Shown here: in pieces, positions 26,738-36,099 of the stretch | Layout of the letters: each line of letters begins with the position of its first letter | Position numbering within the stretch: position 1 is the first letter of the stretch | Source: JADGNF01 sp964582085 | GTDB lineage: Archaea > Thermoproteota > Bathyarchaeia > Bathyarchaeales > Bathycorpusculaceae | Assembly (NCBI GenBank): GCA_964582085.1 | Contig: CAZOPV010000005.1 | Span: 1 to 64,000 of the forward strand | Reading direction: 5' to 3' | DNA: 64,000 nucleotides | The notes under the pieces: generated by a model | Told to the model about the DNA's origin: nothing | Seen by the model: only the letters and a program-made list of their open reading frames with translations | Databases searched by the model: none | Program-made: the position numbers and the translations under genes

Positions 26738-27071
26738 TTTGGTTCGCCTTTAACCTTATGCAGTGGGGTGTTAGCTAATAAATTTAATGTTCAGCATGAG
26801 TTACAACGTTTCCTTTAGGCTACCACTACGGCAACTATCATTTAGCAGTACTGCAAGAATTATGCAAGTTAACGAAAGAAACACAAACATCCGATGTCGC
26901 CTACGCTTTTGGTATTGTTGTGAAGCTCCATGTTCTTGTGTTTACCAGTTCGATCCTTCGGCAAAGAACTGTAAAATCAGTATCAAATATTTAAACGTAA
27001 AATCTCAGGATCAAAAAAGTTTTTGAGTGACCCAGCAGATTATGAGCAACACCAGATAGGAAAGATGTGAC
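26738..27071. other. 334-base intergenic region with agmatinase promoter
   Basis: A short open frame at 26787-27026 is Cys/Arg-rich without domain features and is probably chance. AAATATTTAAAC (26985-26996) is a good TATA box for the agmatinase gene, giving a leader of about 50 bases. No RNA gene is visible. Confidence 0.4.
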
Positions 27072-27974
27072 ATGAGCAACCTTGAACTGTTCACTTCACA
27101 GTCAAACGTTTTCAGCGGCTTCCAAAAGCCCTTCGAGCAAGCAAAGTACGTAGTTTTCGGTGTACCATTTGACGTGACAAGTACCTATCGTACAGGGGCA
27201 CGCTTTATGCCAGCCGCTGTTCGTCAAGCCTCGCTGAATATTGAAACGTACAGTTTCCGCTCTGGTGGAGATATTGAAGAATTGCCGTTGCATGATGCTG
27301 GTGATTTACACGTAAGCACTGACCCCAAGAAAACTGTTGACATGCTCAAGCTGGTGGTGGAAGATATTGTTTCCGCTGGAAAAACCCCTGTTGCCATCGG
27401 CGGAGAACACACCATAACTTTGGGAATAATGAAAGGCTTTGGAGCAAAAGCCAAGAAAACGGCGATTGTGAGTTTTGATGCCCATTTGGATTTACGCAAA
27501 GAATTCATGGGCTTAACTTTGTCACATACCACGTTTATGCAGCTTGTTAACGAGGAAGTTAAGCCAGCCAAAATCATCGAAGTAGGCACAAGGTCAGTTT
27601 GTAAAGACGAACTTAAGTACGCTAAGAAGGCAGGAATTGAATTTTTCTCCACGCAACAGATAAAAAATGAGGACACAAAAAAAATTATAGAGCAACTAAA
27701 GCAGAAGCTGGAGCCCTACGAAAACGTTTATCTCTCAGTAGATATGGACATCTTAGACCCAGCTTTTGCACCTGCTGTACAGAACCCCGAAGCAGACGGC
27801 GTCAGCACAGGTGATCTTTTAGACATCTCATGCGCGCTATGCGACAACAGAGTAGTTGGGTTTGACGTGTTGGAGATTGCGCCCCTATACGACCAAGGCA
27901 TTTCAGCAATCTCAGCTGCAAAAGTCATGTTTGAAATGTTATGCCAGATAGAGAAAGCACAGAAACCGCATTAG
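27072..27974 (+). CDS. speB: agmatinase
   Basis: 300 residues. Hydrolyses agmatine to putrescine and urea in polyamine synthesis. The binuclear Mn site is fully present: IGGEHTITLG, VSFDAHLDLRKEFMG (DAHxD) and SVDMDILDPAFAPAVQNPE (DxD). The GVPFD segment near the start and the EIAPLYD motif near the end are those of ureohydrolases. Single gene with its own TATA box. The archaeal partner eIF5A is often adjacent to speB but is not seen here. Confidence 0.9.
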   Translation: MSNLELFTSQSNVFSGFQKPFEQAKYVVFGVPFDVTSTYRTGARFMPAAVRQASLNIETYSFRSGGDIEELPLHDAGDLHVSTDPKKTVDMLKLVVEDIVSAGKTPVAIGGEHTITLGIMKGFGAKAKKTAIVSFDAHLDLRKEFMGLTLSHTTFMQLVNEEVKPAKIIEVGTRSVCKDELKYAKKAGIEFFSTQQIKNEDTKKIIEQLKQKLEPYENVYLSVDMDILDPAFAPAVQNPEADGVSTGDLLDISCALCDNRVVGFDVLEIAPLYDQGISAISAAKVMFEMLCQIEKAQKPH

Positions 27975-28087
27975 TTCGTTGCTGTAAAGTTTGACCTATT
28001 TATTTTCTAAGCTGGATCCCCTGCGCTTTTGCTACTACACCCTTCAGATTTAAAAGAGAAAAGAGTTTGTACAATAAAAAAGCAGGT

Positions 28088-29170
28088 TTACTTTTTACTG
28101 CTTAGTTTCGTAGGCAAGTATTCATCCACAATGTAGGTTAACCCGTATCTACTGAAAGCCTCTTGTTCCGCTTTCCTCTTGATTTTTAGGAACATCTTAA
28201 TTTCACGCTGCCAAACTGGGTCAGTTTGATATCGTGGGTCACGCTGTAACTCGTAGAGTCTTTTGATATCCACCTCATCTAATGGGTCGGTTGGCAGTTT
28301 GTATTCAACAATATCTGTTGCCCAAACGCCACTCCACACTGCGTCAGGTGTGTTTAATTCACGAAGATGGGCTGCGTTAGTTGAACCTGAAATAATGACT
28401 TGGGCTATGTGCATCCCCCACGGGTCACCATCAGTTAATATGTAAACTGGCAAGTTTAATTCGTCATGAAGTCGGCGAATAAAACTGCGAGTTTGCCTAG
28501 GTGCTTGACCTCCGCAGGAAATCAGCAGAGCTTTATGTTTACTGTATACTTTTTCTTCGATAAACCGCGTGAATAGGGCACCTTTCTCTATTGCTATTAC
28601 TTTGTCTGCAGTTGTGCTGGCAAATGCGGCCGAAGTCAATGCAGGGCCAATCAAGACGCCATCAGGATGGCTGGTGAGGTTCAAGGTTTTGCCTTCGTAT
28701 CCTGGCACGGTGTACTCTATGTTAAGGTCGCCAAAGATTGCAGACCGCTCTTCAGGGAATATACTGAAGTCCTCACGGCTAAAACCTGTTATAGTTTCAA
28801 GGTCGGTTATGATGTTGTTGGATTCTTGCTGATCAGTAAATGTCATCTCGTACGCCTGAGCTGAGTAGTAAACATCTCTTAAGGTGCTGGTTTTTCGTTG
28901 CATAGTGAGTTCGTTACTGAATAGGGCAGCCCAAGTTAATTGAGTAAAAGGTTTCACGTGACGAATGTTGCGGGCGCTTCGGCTAACAACTTTTTCTCCA
29001 AGGATATACTGCCTTGTTTTGGGGTCGTAGTTGATGTTGTCGGTACTACGACTGGGCATATTGATAGTAGGAAAAACACCTTTTTCTAATTGGTCATAGA
29101 TTGTGGCGCCAAACATTTTTAGCGTATTAATTACTTCTTGCCGTTTCTCCACAATTTTGGTTTTATTCAT
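28088..29170 (-). CDS. top6A: DNA topoisomerase VI subunit A
   Basis: About 360 residues from ATG 29170, which overlaps the end of subunit B by eight bases (a frame start at 29194 also exists). The winged-helix catalytic segment TLRDVYYSAQAY holds the nucleophile tyrosine; the Toprim motif appears as YILTDGDPWGMHIAQV. Related to Spo11. Cleaves both strands and, with subunit B, relaxes or decatenates DNA at the cost of ATP. Operon with top6B. Confidence 0.94.
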   Translation of the reverse strand: MNKTKIVEKRQEVINTLKMFGATIYDQLEKGVFPTINMPSRSTDNINYDPKTRQYILGEKVVSRSARNIRHVKPFTQLTWAALFSNELTMQRKTSTLRDVYYSAQAYEMTFTDQQESNNIITDLETITGFSREDFSIFPEERSAIFGDLNIEYTVPGYEGKTLNLTSHPDGVLIGPALTSAAFASTTADKVIAIEKGALFTRFIEEKVYSKHKALLISCGGQAPRQTRSFIRRLHDELNLPVYILTDGDPWGMHIAQVIISGSTNAAHLRELNTPDAVWSGVWATDIVEYKLPTDPLDEVDIKRLYELQRDPRYQTDPVWQREIKMFLKIKRKAEQEAFSRYGLTYIVDEYLPTKLSSKK

Positions 29171-30692
29171 CTTCTGCGCCATATTTCTGCACACTCTTCA
29201 ATAACTTTTCAATATCGGGAATTTTTTCTTTCCCTGCCAGGGTGGCAGAGAATTGGGCAATCCGAGGCAAATATTTAGCGAAAATTGTGAGACGTTTCTT
29301 TTCTTTGTCTACATGTTCGCGGCGAGTCAAGAAATGTCCCAGTTGACGTGAAACTTCTCGGAGTTCATTTGCAACTTCACGACGAACCTCAGCGCGATCG
29401 GCGATGAACTCTTTTCCCACCGTCTTGTATGGCACTTTTGTGCTGCATATATGCACCACAATTGCGATAGGCATATCGGGTGACACTTTGTATCGACGCC
29501 AGTTCATAGAATTGATGACTCTGTAGGAAACGTCGCTAGCCTCATCATAGAGCAAAGGAATTCTGTTGGCAAAACGATAAAGCACAAAACCGCCTGTTTT
29601 AGGCACGCCTCCTCCATAGGCTATGCCCACCTCAACTATGAAAGGGTGACCTGCGTAAGTGGAAGGTTTTCTTTGATGAACAACCAAATACTCAGGTTGG
29701 AGTTCTTTTTGAATACCTGCACGCAACAACTCCTCGCCCAGAGGGGAAAGACAACTGGCGTCTGGCGGCAAAAAGTCTTTAAATTTCTTCAAGTTCTGGG
29801 TTAATTTGACAATTTCCTCATGAGACAGCTTCTTGGGGTTTTTGGTCGGGTTCAAACCACTGAACTCTAAAAACTTCTGCGCGGTGATACCACCAACCCT
29901 GTGGAAATGATGCCTCAGAAAGTCGATCATTGTTGTATCTGTGGTTATGTGTATGAGTCTCTGCAGCATCTCCACGTCCACACCGTAAGGATGAGGCAGC
30001 GTTTCTCGCGGAGGATCAGGCATTTCTGTGGTAACCCTTGTCCACTTGTATAAGCGCCCCTTTGGATCTGCGAACGTCAGATTTGCATAGGGATTTACCA
30101 TGGCGGTTTGTTTGAAGTAGTCAAGAATTTTAGGCATGGCACGGAGATAGTCGCCTTCAAGGGTGAATTCAATTATGGTTCCACGCCAGTTATCTTTGTT
30201 TATGAGAACTTTACGGTCTAAAATTATTGGGCGGTTATGCTGGATATCAATCATCAGTTTAAATGAGTAAATTTTGTTTTGGTTGCCTGTGCTGGAAGTA
30301 ACTTGAGCTGCCTGATGGGTAGTTATTTGACCATAAAGTAACGCCATTTTACCTCCTAAACCAAACGTGCCACGTGTCTGCTTTAACTTGTATTTGGAAC
30401 CGTACAGCACTTGGCCAAAAGCAGAGGGAATAAACCGCGGTTGAATACCTGATCCGTTGTCCTCAATACGAAGTTTGTAAATTTGGGTGTCTTTTGTAGC
30501 TTCTCCTTCGAAGGATAGGCGCACATAAATGTCGGGGGGAATCTTATGGCTCTCTGCTGCGTCTAGGGCGTTTTCTACAATTTCACGGATGGCAACAAAT
30601 ATGGCCCTAGAGGGGTTCGAGAAGCCGGCTATGTCTCGGTTTCTATAGAAAAAGTCTGATGCACTTATTTCTTCGAAGGTTGTCTGTGCCAC
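29163..30692 (-). CDS. top6B: DNA topoisomerase VI subunit B
   Basis: 509 residues. GHKL ATPase domain: IREIVENALDAAES, RIEDNGSGIQ and RGTFGLGGKMALLYGQ. The helix-two-turn-helix region and a transducer domain with a switch lysine follow to about residue 470. Binds and hydrolyses ATP to drive strand passage with subunit A. It is the upstream gene of the pair. A TATA-like AGCTTAAAC lies about 60 bases upstream of the start. The length matches archaeal Top6B (about 530). Confidence 0.94.
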   Translation of the reverse strand: MAQTTFEEISASDFFYRNRDIAGFSNPSRAIFVAIREIVENALDAAESHKIPPDIYVRLSFEGEATKDTQIYKLRIEDNGSGIQPRFIPSAFGQVLYGSKYKLKQTRGTFGLGGKMALLYGQITTHQAAQVTSSTGNQNKIYSFKLMIDIQHNRPIILDRKVLINKDNWRGTIIEFTLEGDYLRAMPKILDYFKQTAMVNPYANLTFADPKGRLYKWTRVTTEMPDPPRETLPHPYGVDVEMLQRLIHITTDTTMIDFLRHHFHRVGGITAQKFLEFSGLNPTKNPKKLSHEEIVKLTQNLKKFKDFLPPDASCLSPLGEELLRAGIQKELQPEYLVVHQRKPSTYAGHPFIVEVGIAYGGGVPKTGGFVLYRFANRIPLLYDEASDVSYRVINSMNWRRYKVSPDMPIAIVVHICSTKVPYKTVGKEFIADRAEVRREVANELREVSRQLGHFLTRREHVDKEKKRLTIFAKYLPRIAQFSATLAGKEKIPDIEKLLKSVQKYGAEDE

Positions 30693-30924
30693 CCTTTAGC
30701 CTCACCAACAGAGTAAGTTCACATCTAGTTTTCCGTTACGATATGTTTAAGCTTGTTCTTTAAGTTAACTACCTTGTTTGAGCAAAAAAGCCAGACCTAT
30801 TATGGAGAAAATGGGACTTTAGAAAAAACTGTGTACTTGTACAAAGTCAAATAACGCTTCGTCTCAGCCTGCTTTTGCCAGAGCAAGGTTAATTTTGACT
30901 TAAAAGAATTAACTCAAATTAAAC

Positions 30925-32721
30925 TTATTGGGATTTTTGGCGGATGATGCGTGTATAATAGTACTCTCCGATTTCCTTTTGCATAACATCTAATCTGGAG
31001 CCTTCTTTGTTGACCCTTGGTCGTCTAGTCGCTGAGTCTCGACGGAAAGTCACATTCATCTCCTTCAAAAATGAATTCATACCCTTACGTAAAGTTGTAG
31101 GCGATTTTGCGTTGCCTGCTACGCCGGGCTCACCGCTAAAAACCATCAACCGATCAGCGAGAAAGTCTTGAGTGACCACGTCATGTTCAACTACAAACGC
31201 AGGAGTGCCATGAGACTCAACGATACGCCTGACAGTTTTTGCCATGTTTAGACGCTCTTCAACATCTAAGTACGCGCTGGGTTCATCTAACAGTAGAAGA
31301 TCCGCTTTGCGGCTTAGGCTCGCGGCGATGGCTACTTTTTGCAGTTCGCCACCACTGAGTTCCATCACGTAACGATCAAGAAGAGGTTCGAGACGCAAAG
31401 GTTGCAAAATTTCGGTTTTATAGTAACTAGAAGTGTAATTTTCTTTTGCCACATTAACTAACAATTCTTGAACAGTTCCAGGGTAGTCTGCAGCGATATA
31501 CTGCGGTTTATAACTCACAGTTAATTCGCCGAATTTCTGTTTGTCATCGGTTTCTTCTAAACCTGCCAATATCTTAACAAAGGTAGTTTTGCCAATGCCG
31601 TTTGGACCCAGCACACCAATTATTTCGCCTCGACGAATTTCCCCTGCTTCAGCAGTGAGTTTGAACCCTGGAAAGGTTTTTGCCACTTGACCCCACCTCA
31701 GCAACACTTCGCTACCAAAAGCATTTACTGCAGGGGGTTTTTCGTGGAAAACAATGGATTCTTTACGGAACATTATGTTTTCGTCGGGAATGTAACCCTG
31801 CAAATAAATGTTTATACCTGTTCTTACACCGTGCACATGTGAGACTACACCATAGACACCTGGCTCGCCATAAAAAATGCAAATTTGGTCAGATAAATAG
31901 TCGATTATTGCCAGGTCATGCTCTGCTACAATTACAGTTTTTTGCTGCTCTTTAAGACCGCGGATTGCTTTAGCCACATGTAAGCGTTGTTTAACGTCCA
32001 AGTAGCTGGAAGGCTCATCAAAAAGATACACGTCAGCCTCTTTGCAAAGCGCTGCGGTTACGGCTACACGTTGAAGCTCGCCACCGCTAAGTACATTTAA
32101 GTCGCGGTTCCAGATTTTTTTGAGCTCCAAATCTTCAGAGAGTCTGTTGAGTACTTTCCTCTGGTCGACTTTCTCCAAAAGTTCATTGACTTTCCCCGTA
32201 ATGGCTTTTGGAATTTTGTCCACATACTGAGGTTTATGGCTTATTTTGATGTTAGCTTCACTAATTTTCTGGAAGTACTCTTGAAGCGACGAGCCACGAT
32301 AATACTGTATAATTTCACTCCATTCAGGCGGGTTTTGGAAGTGACCAAGGTTGGGTTTGACTTCACCTGAAAGAACCTTTAGGGTGGTGCTTTTACCGAT
32401 TCCATTTTGACCCAGTAAACCCAAAACTGTACCAGGAGAGGGAGTAGGCAACCTGAAAAGTTTGAAGGAGTTTTCACTAAAGCGGTGACTACAGTCTTTT
32501 TCCAGTTCATCAGGCAAGTTGACTATGCTTATAGCTACAAAAGGACATTTTTTAACGCATATTCCACAGCCACTGCAGAGTTTTTCGGAGATTACAATTT
32601 TGTTTTGTTCAAATCTTATGGCTTCTACGCGACTGCGCACCATAGGGCAATATTTTATGCACAACTGGTTGCATTTTTTGGGTTTGCATTTGTCATAGTC
32701 CATTACCGCTATGCGAGTCAT
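30925..32721 (-). CDS. ABCE1/Rli1 ribosome-recycling ATPase
   Basis: About 598 residues from ATG 32721 (an upstream start at 32733 adds four). The N-terminal Fe-S region has CNQLCIKYCPMV and CSGCGICVKKCPF. Two ABC domains follow, each with Walker A (GQNGIGKST, GPNGIGKTT), signature (LSGGELQ) and Walker B (LFDEPSSYLD, LLDEPSAYLD). ABCE1 splits ribosomal subunits after termination. Universally conserved in archaea and eukaryotes. It is the only gene on this transcript. Confidence 0.95.
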   Translation of the reverse strand: MTRIAVMDYDKCKPKKCNQLCIKYCPMVRSRVEAIRFEQNKIVISEKLCSGCGICVKKCPFVAISIVNLPDELEKDCSHRFSENSFKLFRLPTPSPGTVLGLLGQNGIGKSTTLKVLSGEVKPNLGHFQNPPEWSEIIQYYRGSSLQEYFQKISEANIKISHKPQYVDKIPKAITGKVNELLEKVDQRKVLNRLSEDLELKKIWNRDLNVLSGGELQRVAVTAALCKEADVYLFDEPSSYLDVKQRLHVAKAIRGLKEQQKTVIVAEHDLAIIDYLSDQICIFYGEPGVYGVVSHVHGVRTGINIYLQGYIPDENIMFRKESIVFHEKPPAVNAFGSEVLLRWGQVAKTFPGFKLTAEAGEIRRGEIIGVLGPNGIGKTTFVKILAGLEETDDKQKFGELTVSYKPQYIAADYPGTVQELLVNVAKENYTSSYYKTEILQPLRLEPLLDRYVMELSGGELQKVAIAASLSRKADLLLLDEPSAYLDVEERLNMAKTVRRIVESHGTPAFVVEHDVVTQDFLADRLMVFSGEPGVAGNAKSPTTLRKGMNSFLKEMNVTFRRDSATRRPRVNKEGSRLDVMQKEIGEYYYTRIIRQKSQ

Positions 32722-32849
32722 GACTCTTCGCAAATATCAATGCGGCAGACAGTTATAAATCATGATCATCAAAACTAAACAGGAGATAGTCAGACATGAA
32801 ATATACGAAAAACAAAAAATAAAACGTTGAGGATAAAGCTGGTTTTAGT

Positions 32850-32921
32850 TTACCATTCTTCTTCTTCCCATTCTTCCTCTTCGCCTTCTTCCCATTCCTC
32901 ATCTTCTTCGTAAAACATCAT
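32850..32921 (-). CDS. tiny acidic Glu/Trp peptide
   Basis: A 23-codon frame starts MMFYEEDEEWEEGEE and ends with further EEEEW. GGAGGT (positions 32931-32936 on the plus strand as ACCTCC) lies nine bases before the first ATG, a nearly perfect Shine-Dalgarno, and GTTTAAAC upstream near 32978 could be a TATA box. Composition is almost only Glu and Trp, so codon statistics are uninformative. The peptide would be strongly negative and could act as a DNA mimic, metal binder or simply be an unnoticed ORF. I know no family for it. Confidence 0.5.
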   Translation of the reverse strand: MMFYEEDEEWEEGEEEEWEEEEW

Positions 32922-33320
32922 TTCTTTTTCACCTCCAATCTGAAAGTAGGTATTAAGTTACCTCCCTAAAGCAGAGTTTAAACGTTATTATTCGTCAAGT
33001 GTCGTAAGTTACCGTGTAAGTTCATGGGTAACAAGAGTTTTCATCTAAATATTCGACTTATAAAGCGACAAAACTGATAAATCGGCAACAGGGAAAGTCT
33101 ATTGGGGATGATGAGAGGCGACGGCTAGGAGCTTTCTAGTAAAGGCTGTGAATAAAGCCAAACCAACACTGACCCAAGTTGTTTCCAAATAAACATCTAT
33201 GAGGCAGAGATGTACAAAGGAAAACCACGAAAAACTATGATTATGCCACAATGAGCTAAGGCGATAGGATAAACAGAAATAAAAGGCTCTGCACATTTTT
33301 CCAATGGAGCTGAAAAAAGA
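32922..33320. other. 399-base intergenic stretch
   Basis: It holds the Shine-Dalgarno and possible TATA element of the tiny acidic ORF, and upstream of the THUMP gene no strong promoter. Between 33107 and 33173 an ATGATGA and a CTGA occur at a spacing like a C/D-box sRNA, but the inner D' and C' boxes are poor. Nothing else is visible. Confidence 0.35.
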
Positions 33321-33845
33321 ATGCTCACAAACTTTAATCTTATCGGCTCAACCACGCGTGGTAACGAACGCCAAATGTGCTACGAACTTAATTTTCTCCT
33401 CAGAGAGGCAGGTGACCCACAACCCCTATCTGACAGAACAGGAATCAGGGGTTTAGTGGTGGGCAAAACCAACTTGAACCCTATAGAAGCCATCGAAAAA
33501 TTTCATGAGATCCTTCAAGCACATCCCTACGAGTTTAGGTACGCTATAAGGATAATACCTATTCAAAAAGTAGTTCACACAAATCTCGCTGAGATCAAAC
33601 AAGCCGCCGCCGAATTTTCCGTGAAGCTGGCGGAAAATGAAACATTCCGAGTCACTGTTGAAAAGCGTTTCACCGAACTACACAGTCGCGAGTTAATTGA
33701 AGCTACCGCTACCACAATACCGAACAAGGTGAACCTAAAAAACCCCGACAAAATTCTGCTCATTGAAATACTTGGCGACTACACAGGTATATCGTTACTC
33801 AGACCTACCGACATAATCAGCGTATTGAAAGAAAAAATGCTTTGA
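33321..33845 (+). CDS. THUMP-domain protein (Tan1-like)
   Basis: 174 residues. The first 60 residues form the N-terminal ferredoxin-like part (FNLIGSTTRGNERQMCYELN), and the THUMP core follows with FRYAIRIIPIQKVV, FRVTVEKRFTELHSRELIEA and KILLIEILGDYTGISLL. Tan1/THUMPD1 proteins bind tRNA and assist the acetyltransferase in 4-acetylcytidine formation. A stand-alone THUMP protein of this length fits. The convergent gene encodes another tRNA-modification factor (Cgi121), six bases away. Confidence 0.85.
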   Translation: MLTNFNLIGSTTRGNERQMCYELNFLLREAGDPQPLSDRTGIRGLVVGKTNLNPIEAIEKFHEILQAHPYEFRYAIRIIPIQKVVHTNLAEIKQAAAEFSVKLAENETFRVTVEKRFTELHSRELIEATATTIPNKVNLKNPDKILLIEILGDYTGISLLRPTDIISVLKEKML

Positions 33846-33851
33846 CTATCC

Positions 33852-34418
33852 CTATATTTGAGTGGACAACAGAGCCATATTTTCAAGAACCAAATCAACC
33901 AAAGCCTGTTCAGCATTCTTTTTCTCTGAAGCGACTGCAAGTTGGACATCTGAAATGTTAAAAACCTGTTTTATCCGTTCCGTTTTCAGCGGTGACAATT
34001 CAAGAACTGAATCATCAGGTTCTACACATAGAGACCTTTTAACAACAGCAAGAGCGTCCTGCACTGAACCCGCATTACATCCTATTATCACAGCAACAAC
34101 ATTCTTTGAAGTAGCCTTTACACCAACACGCTCTATGGCTTTCTTAATTTGTCGCTGCGCGGACGCGTAAAGCACAATTTCTACTGCTAAGCTCTTTGAG
34201 ATGGTTTGGCTGTTCTTGAAAGCCGTAAGTGCATTCAAAACTGCAAAAAACAGATGTTGCCAAGTCGCAACTACAGCAGCATCAAAAAACTGTAATTCAA
34301 CATCCTTTGGCACCTTACAGCGAACAACAGGCACAAAGTCTTTTTCACTGCCAATTTTCACATCCGCAAAACCTGCGATTTCAACAAATCTGCCAAACTC
34401 TTCCAGCAATTTCAGCAT
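33852..34418 (-). CDS. cgi121: KEOPS complex subunit Cgi121
   Basis: 188 residues from ATG 34418, with GAGG seven bases upstream. A longer frame from TTG 34481 would overlap the upstream gene and lacks homology. Core: GRFVEIAGFADVKIGSEKDF, DAAVVATWQHLFFAVLNAL, and KNVVAVIIGCNAGSV. Cgi121 binds tRNA for threonylcarbamoyl-adenosine (t6A37) synthesis by the KEOPS complex. It sits after a phosphoribosyltransferase gene and 1.4 kb from pcc1, another KEOPS subunit, on the same strand. The assignment rests on the family pattern. Confidence 0.78.
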   Translation of the reverse strand: MLKLLEEFGRFVEIAGFADVKIGSEKDFVPVVRCKVPKDVELQFFDAAVVATWQHLFFAVLNALTAFKNSQTISKSLAVEIVLYASAQRQIKKAIERVGVKATSKNVVAVIIGCNAGSVQDALAVVKRSLCVEPDDSVLELSPLKTERIKQVFNISDVQLAVASEKKNAEQALVDLVLENMALLSTQI

Positions 34419-34455
34419 ACTTGCGCCTCGGCGAATTCTTTCAGAAAGCGCTTTA

Positions 34456-35013
34456 TCAGTAGTTGGGCACCCCAGCAGCAACTATTTTGTCAGTTTCATG
34501 GTTAAGTTTCTCAGAGTCATGTTTGTTTGCCTCAAAAAGCTTCCTCAAGGTCTCCTTAACATCCCAAGGGAAAATTATCCACCTACTAGTTCTTTTAGAG
34601 TAAAAATCGGGTTTGAATACGCTTTTAGGTTTGAAATACAACGTGGCGGTTTTAACTTCCAATGCACCTCGCTCCAAAAGGAGTTCTTTAACAAGTTTAA
34701 GACTTCCTCCTGAATCTGTAACATCATCCACAACCAACACACGTCTACCATCAACAGACGCCGACACGTTCTGTAAAATCACAGGCTTATGAAGTTCACC
34801 AATCCCCACATAACTTTTGACCTGAACACTCGCCAAATTTGAGTTCTCCAATAAATCGGACAAAAATCTTGCAGGCAACCAGCCGCCCCGCGCCACACCA
34901 ACGATAAGATCAAGATTAAACCCCTCCCTGCGTATATGTTCAGCCTGCTTTAAAAGTAAAGTGTAAATCTGACTCCAAGAAGGAACTTCATAAACGGTTT
35001 TATTTGTAACCAA
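34456..35013 (-). CDS. purine-type phosphoribosyltransferase
   Basis: 185 residues. The PRPP-binding loop is VLVVDDVTDSGGSLK (residues 91-105), with VGVARGGWLPARFLSD as the second conserved loop. The C-terminal hood carries a basic/aromatic stretch (RTSRWIIFPWD). This matches hypoxanthine/xanthine-guanine phosphoribosyltransferases of archaea, which salvage purine bases. Exact base preference cannot be read from sequence. The gene precedes cgi121 on the same strand, 37 bases apart. Confidence 0.83.
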   Translation of the reverse strand: MVTNKTVYEVPSWSQIYTLLLKQAEHIRREGFNLDLIVGVARGGWLPARFLSDLLENSNLASVQVKSYVGIGELHKPVILQNVSASVDGRRVLVVDDVTDSGGSLKLVKELLLERGALEVKTATLYFKPKSVFKPDFYSKRTSRWIIFPWDVKETLRKLFEANKHDSEKLNHETDKIVAAGVPNY

Positions 35014-35080
35014 AAGGTAACCTCATGTAAAAAGTTATAAACACTGAAAAATTAAAGGTTTAAACCTGCGATGTAGATTT

Positions 35081-35320
35081 TTAGGACTTAAACCACGTTG
35101 AAAAGTTATTGGAAACGGCAGAACTTTGGTTAATAGAGAAAACAAGAGCTACGACTGTTTCCTCAATGAAACAGCTAAGAAAAATCTTGCCGACCAACAG
35201 CTTGGCATCGTTACTAATTTTATTCAGTACCTCCAAAGGTTGATTTCCCTCAGATATCAACCATTCTTGACTTAGGGGGTTGTTTTCCTCTGAAACATAA
35301 AACTCGTTAAGAGCATTCAT
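35081..35320 (-). CDS. uncertain 79-residue hypothetical protein
   Basis: A frame from ATG 35320 (upstream start possible at 35329) begins MNALNEFYVSEENNPLSQEW, followed by helical LEVLNKISNDAKLLVGKIF and a hydrophobic segment. No Shine-Dalgarno is visible and I recognise no family. It lies in a gene-poor stretch between the phosphoribosyltransferase and pcc1. It could be a chance frame. Confidence 0.28.
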   Translation of the reverse strand: MNALNEFYVSEENNPLSQEWLISEGNQPLEVLNKISNDAKLLVGKIFLSCFIEETVVALVFSINQSSAVSNNFSTWFKS

Positions 35321-35329
35321 CAACAACAT

Positions 35330-35764
35330 TAAGCCTACATGCTTAAAGAACTGGCATATACAATTGCCAAGTGGTATAACTGCGTCGAATCCTACGTGAG
35401 AACAGGATAGTTTACGAAAAAAATAGCGCGGATTTGATAGGAATTTTTGTTAATATGGCTTAATTTTATCTTTTTTTAAGTTAAAAGGCTAAAATTTGCT
35501 TTTTAGAAAATTATCCATTGCCTTCTCAGGGCGATACCGAATCGAAGGAAAATCAACACAAATTAAGCTACATTTTAAGCTTCTTCAGGCCTCTTTAGAG
35601 TAACTTTGACATGTAAGTGCTATGGACCTTTCTCGACTGGTTCCGTAAAACCTTCTTCTTTTTCACCCTAACCAAAATAGAATTAAACCCTTCAAAGGTG
35701 CCCGTCATACTAGTGAGGAAAACTGCAGATTTTAAGAATTTCTGTAAAAAATACGCCTAACGAC
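35330..35764. other. 435-base gene-free stretch before pcc1
   Basis: No coding or RNA gene is seen. A short hairpin TGGCA-N8-TGCCA lies at 35352-35369. The remainder is A/T-rich. As pcc1 is the last gene of the minus-strand operon, this stretch lies downstream of its stop and should hold its terminator; oligo-T tracts on the minus strand (AAAA runs on plus) near 35640-35760 fit. Confidence 0.35.
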
Positions 35765-36025
35765 CTATTTCTCCAAAGTTTCAAGAACACTCATTGTTGA
35801 GTTGATCCACCGCAAATAGGCATTCAACGCCGACCGTAACGCAACTGTGCCCTGCGCTTCTACCGTCAAAACACAGGTTAAATCTTCTTGAGAGATAGTT
35901 ACCTTAGAACGAGAATTTTGGCTACCGATCTCGGGCGTCAAAGAGTTTATGAGTGCCTGTAGTAGCTTTCCTGATTTAAACGGCAAACGAACAGTAGCCT
36001 TTGCAGTCACCACCTGTTCTCTCAC
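35765..36025 (-). CDS. pcc1: KEOPS complex subunit Pcc1
   Basis: 86 residues. ATVRLPFKSGKLLQALINSL, then a central strand-turn with SKVTISQEDLTCVLTVEAQG and the C-terminal helix TVALRSALNAYLRWINSTMS are the Pcc1 pattern. Pcc1 dimerises and docks Kae1 in the t6A-forming KEOPS complex. Last gene of the exosome operon, 74 bases after eL43; the rpoP gene that often lies between them in archaea is absent. Confidence 0.85.
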   Translation of the reverse strand: MREQVVTAKATVRLPFKSGKLLQALINSLTPEIGSQNSRSKVTISQEDLTCVLTVEAQGTVALRSALNAYLRWINSTMSVLETLEK

Positions 36026-36099
36026 CTAATAATAATAGAAAAGAACTTAAAGAAATACGTTAAAGCAAATACAAGATCAGAGGAATATAAAGAAAGGTT

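Noticed and set aside
26787..27026. 79-residue plus-strand frame before agmatinase
   Set aside because: Cys/Arg-rich without domain features, and the agmatinase TATA box lies inside it.
33107..33173. possible C/D-box sRNA (ATGATGA...CTGA)
   Set aside because: The outer boxes are spaced correctly but no convincing D' and C' boxes or guide target is visible.
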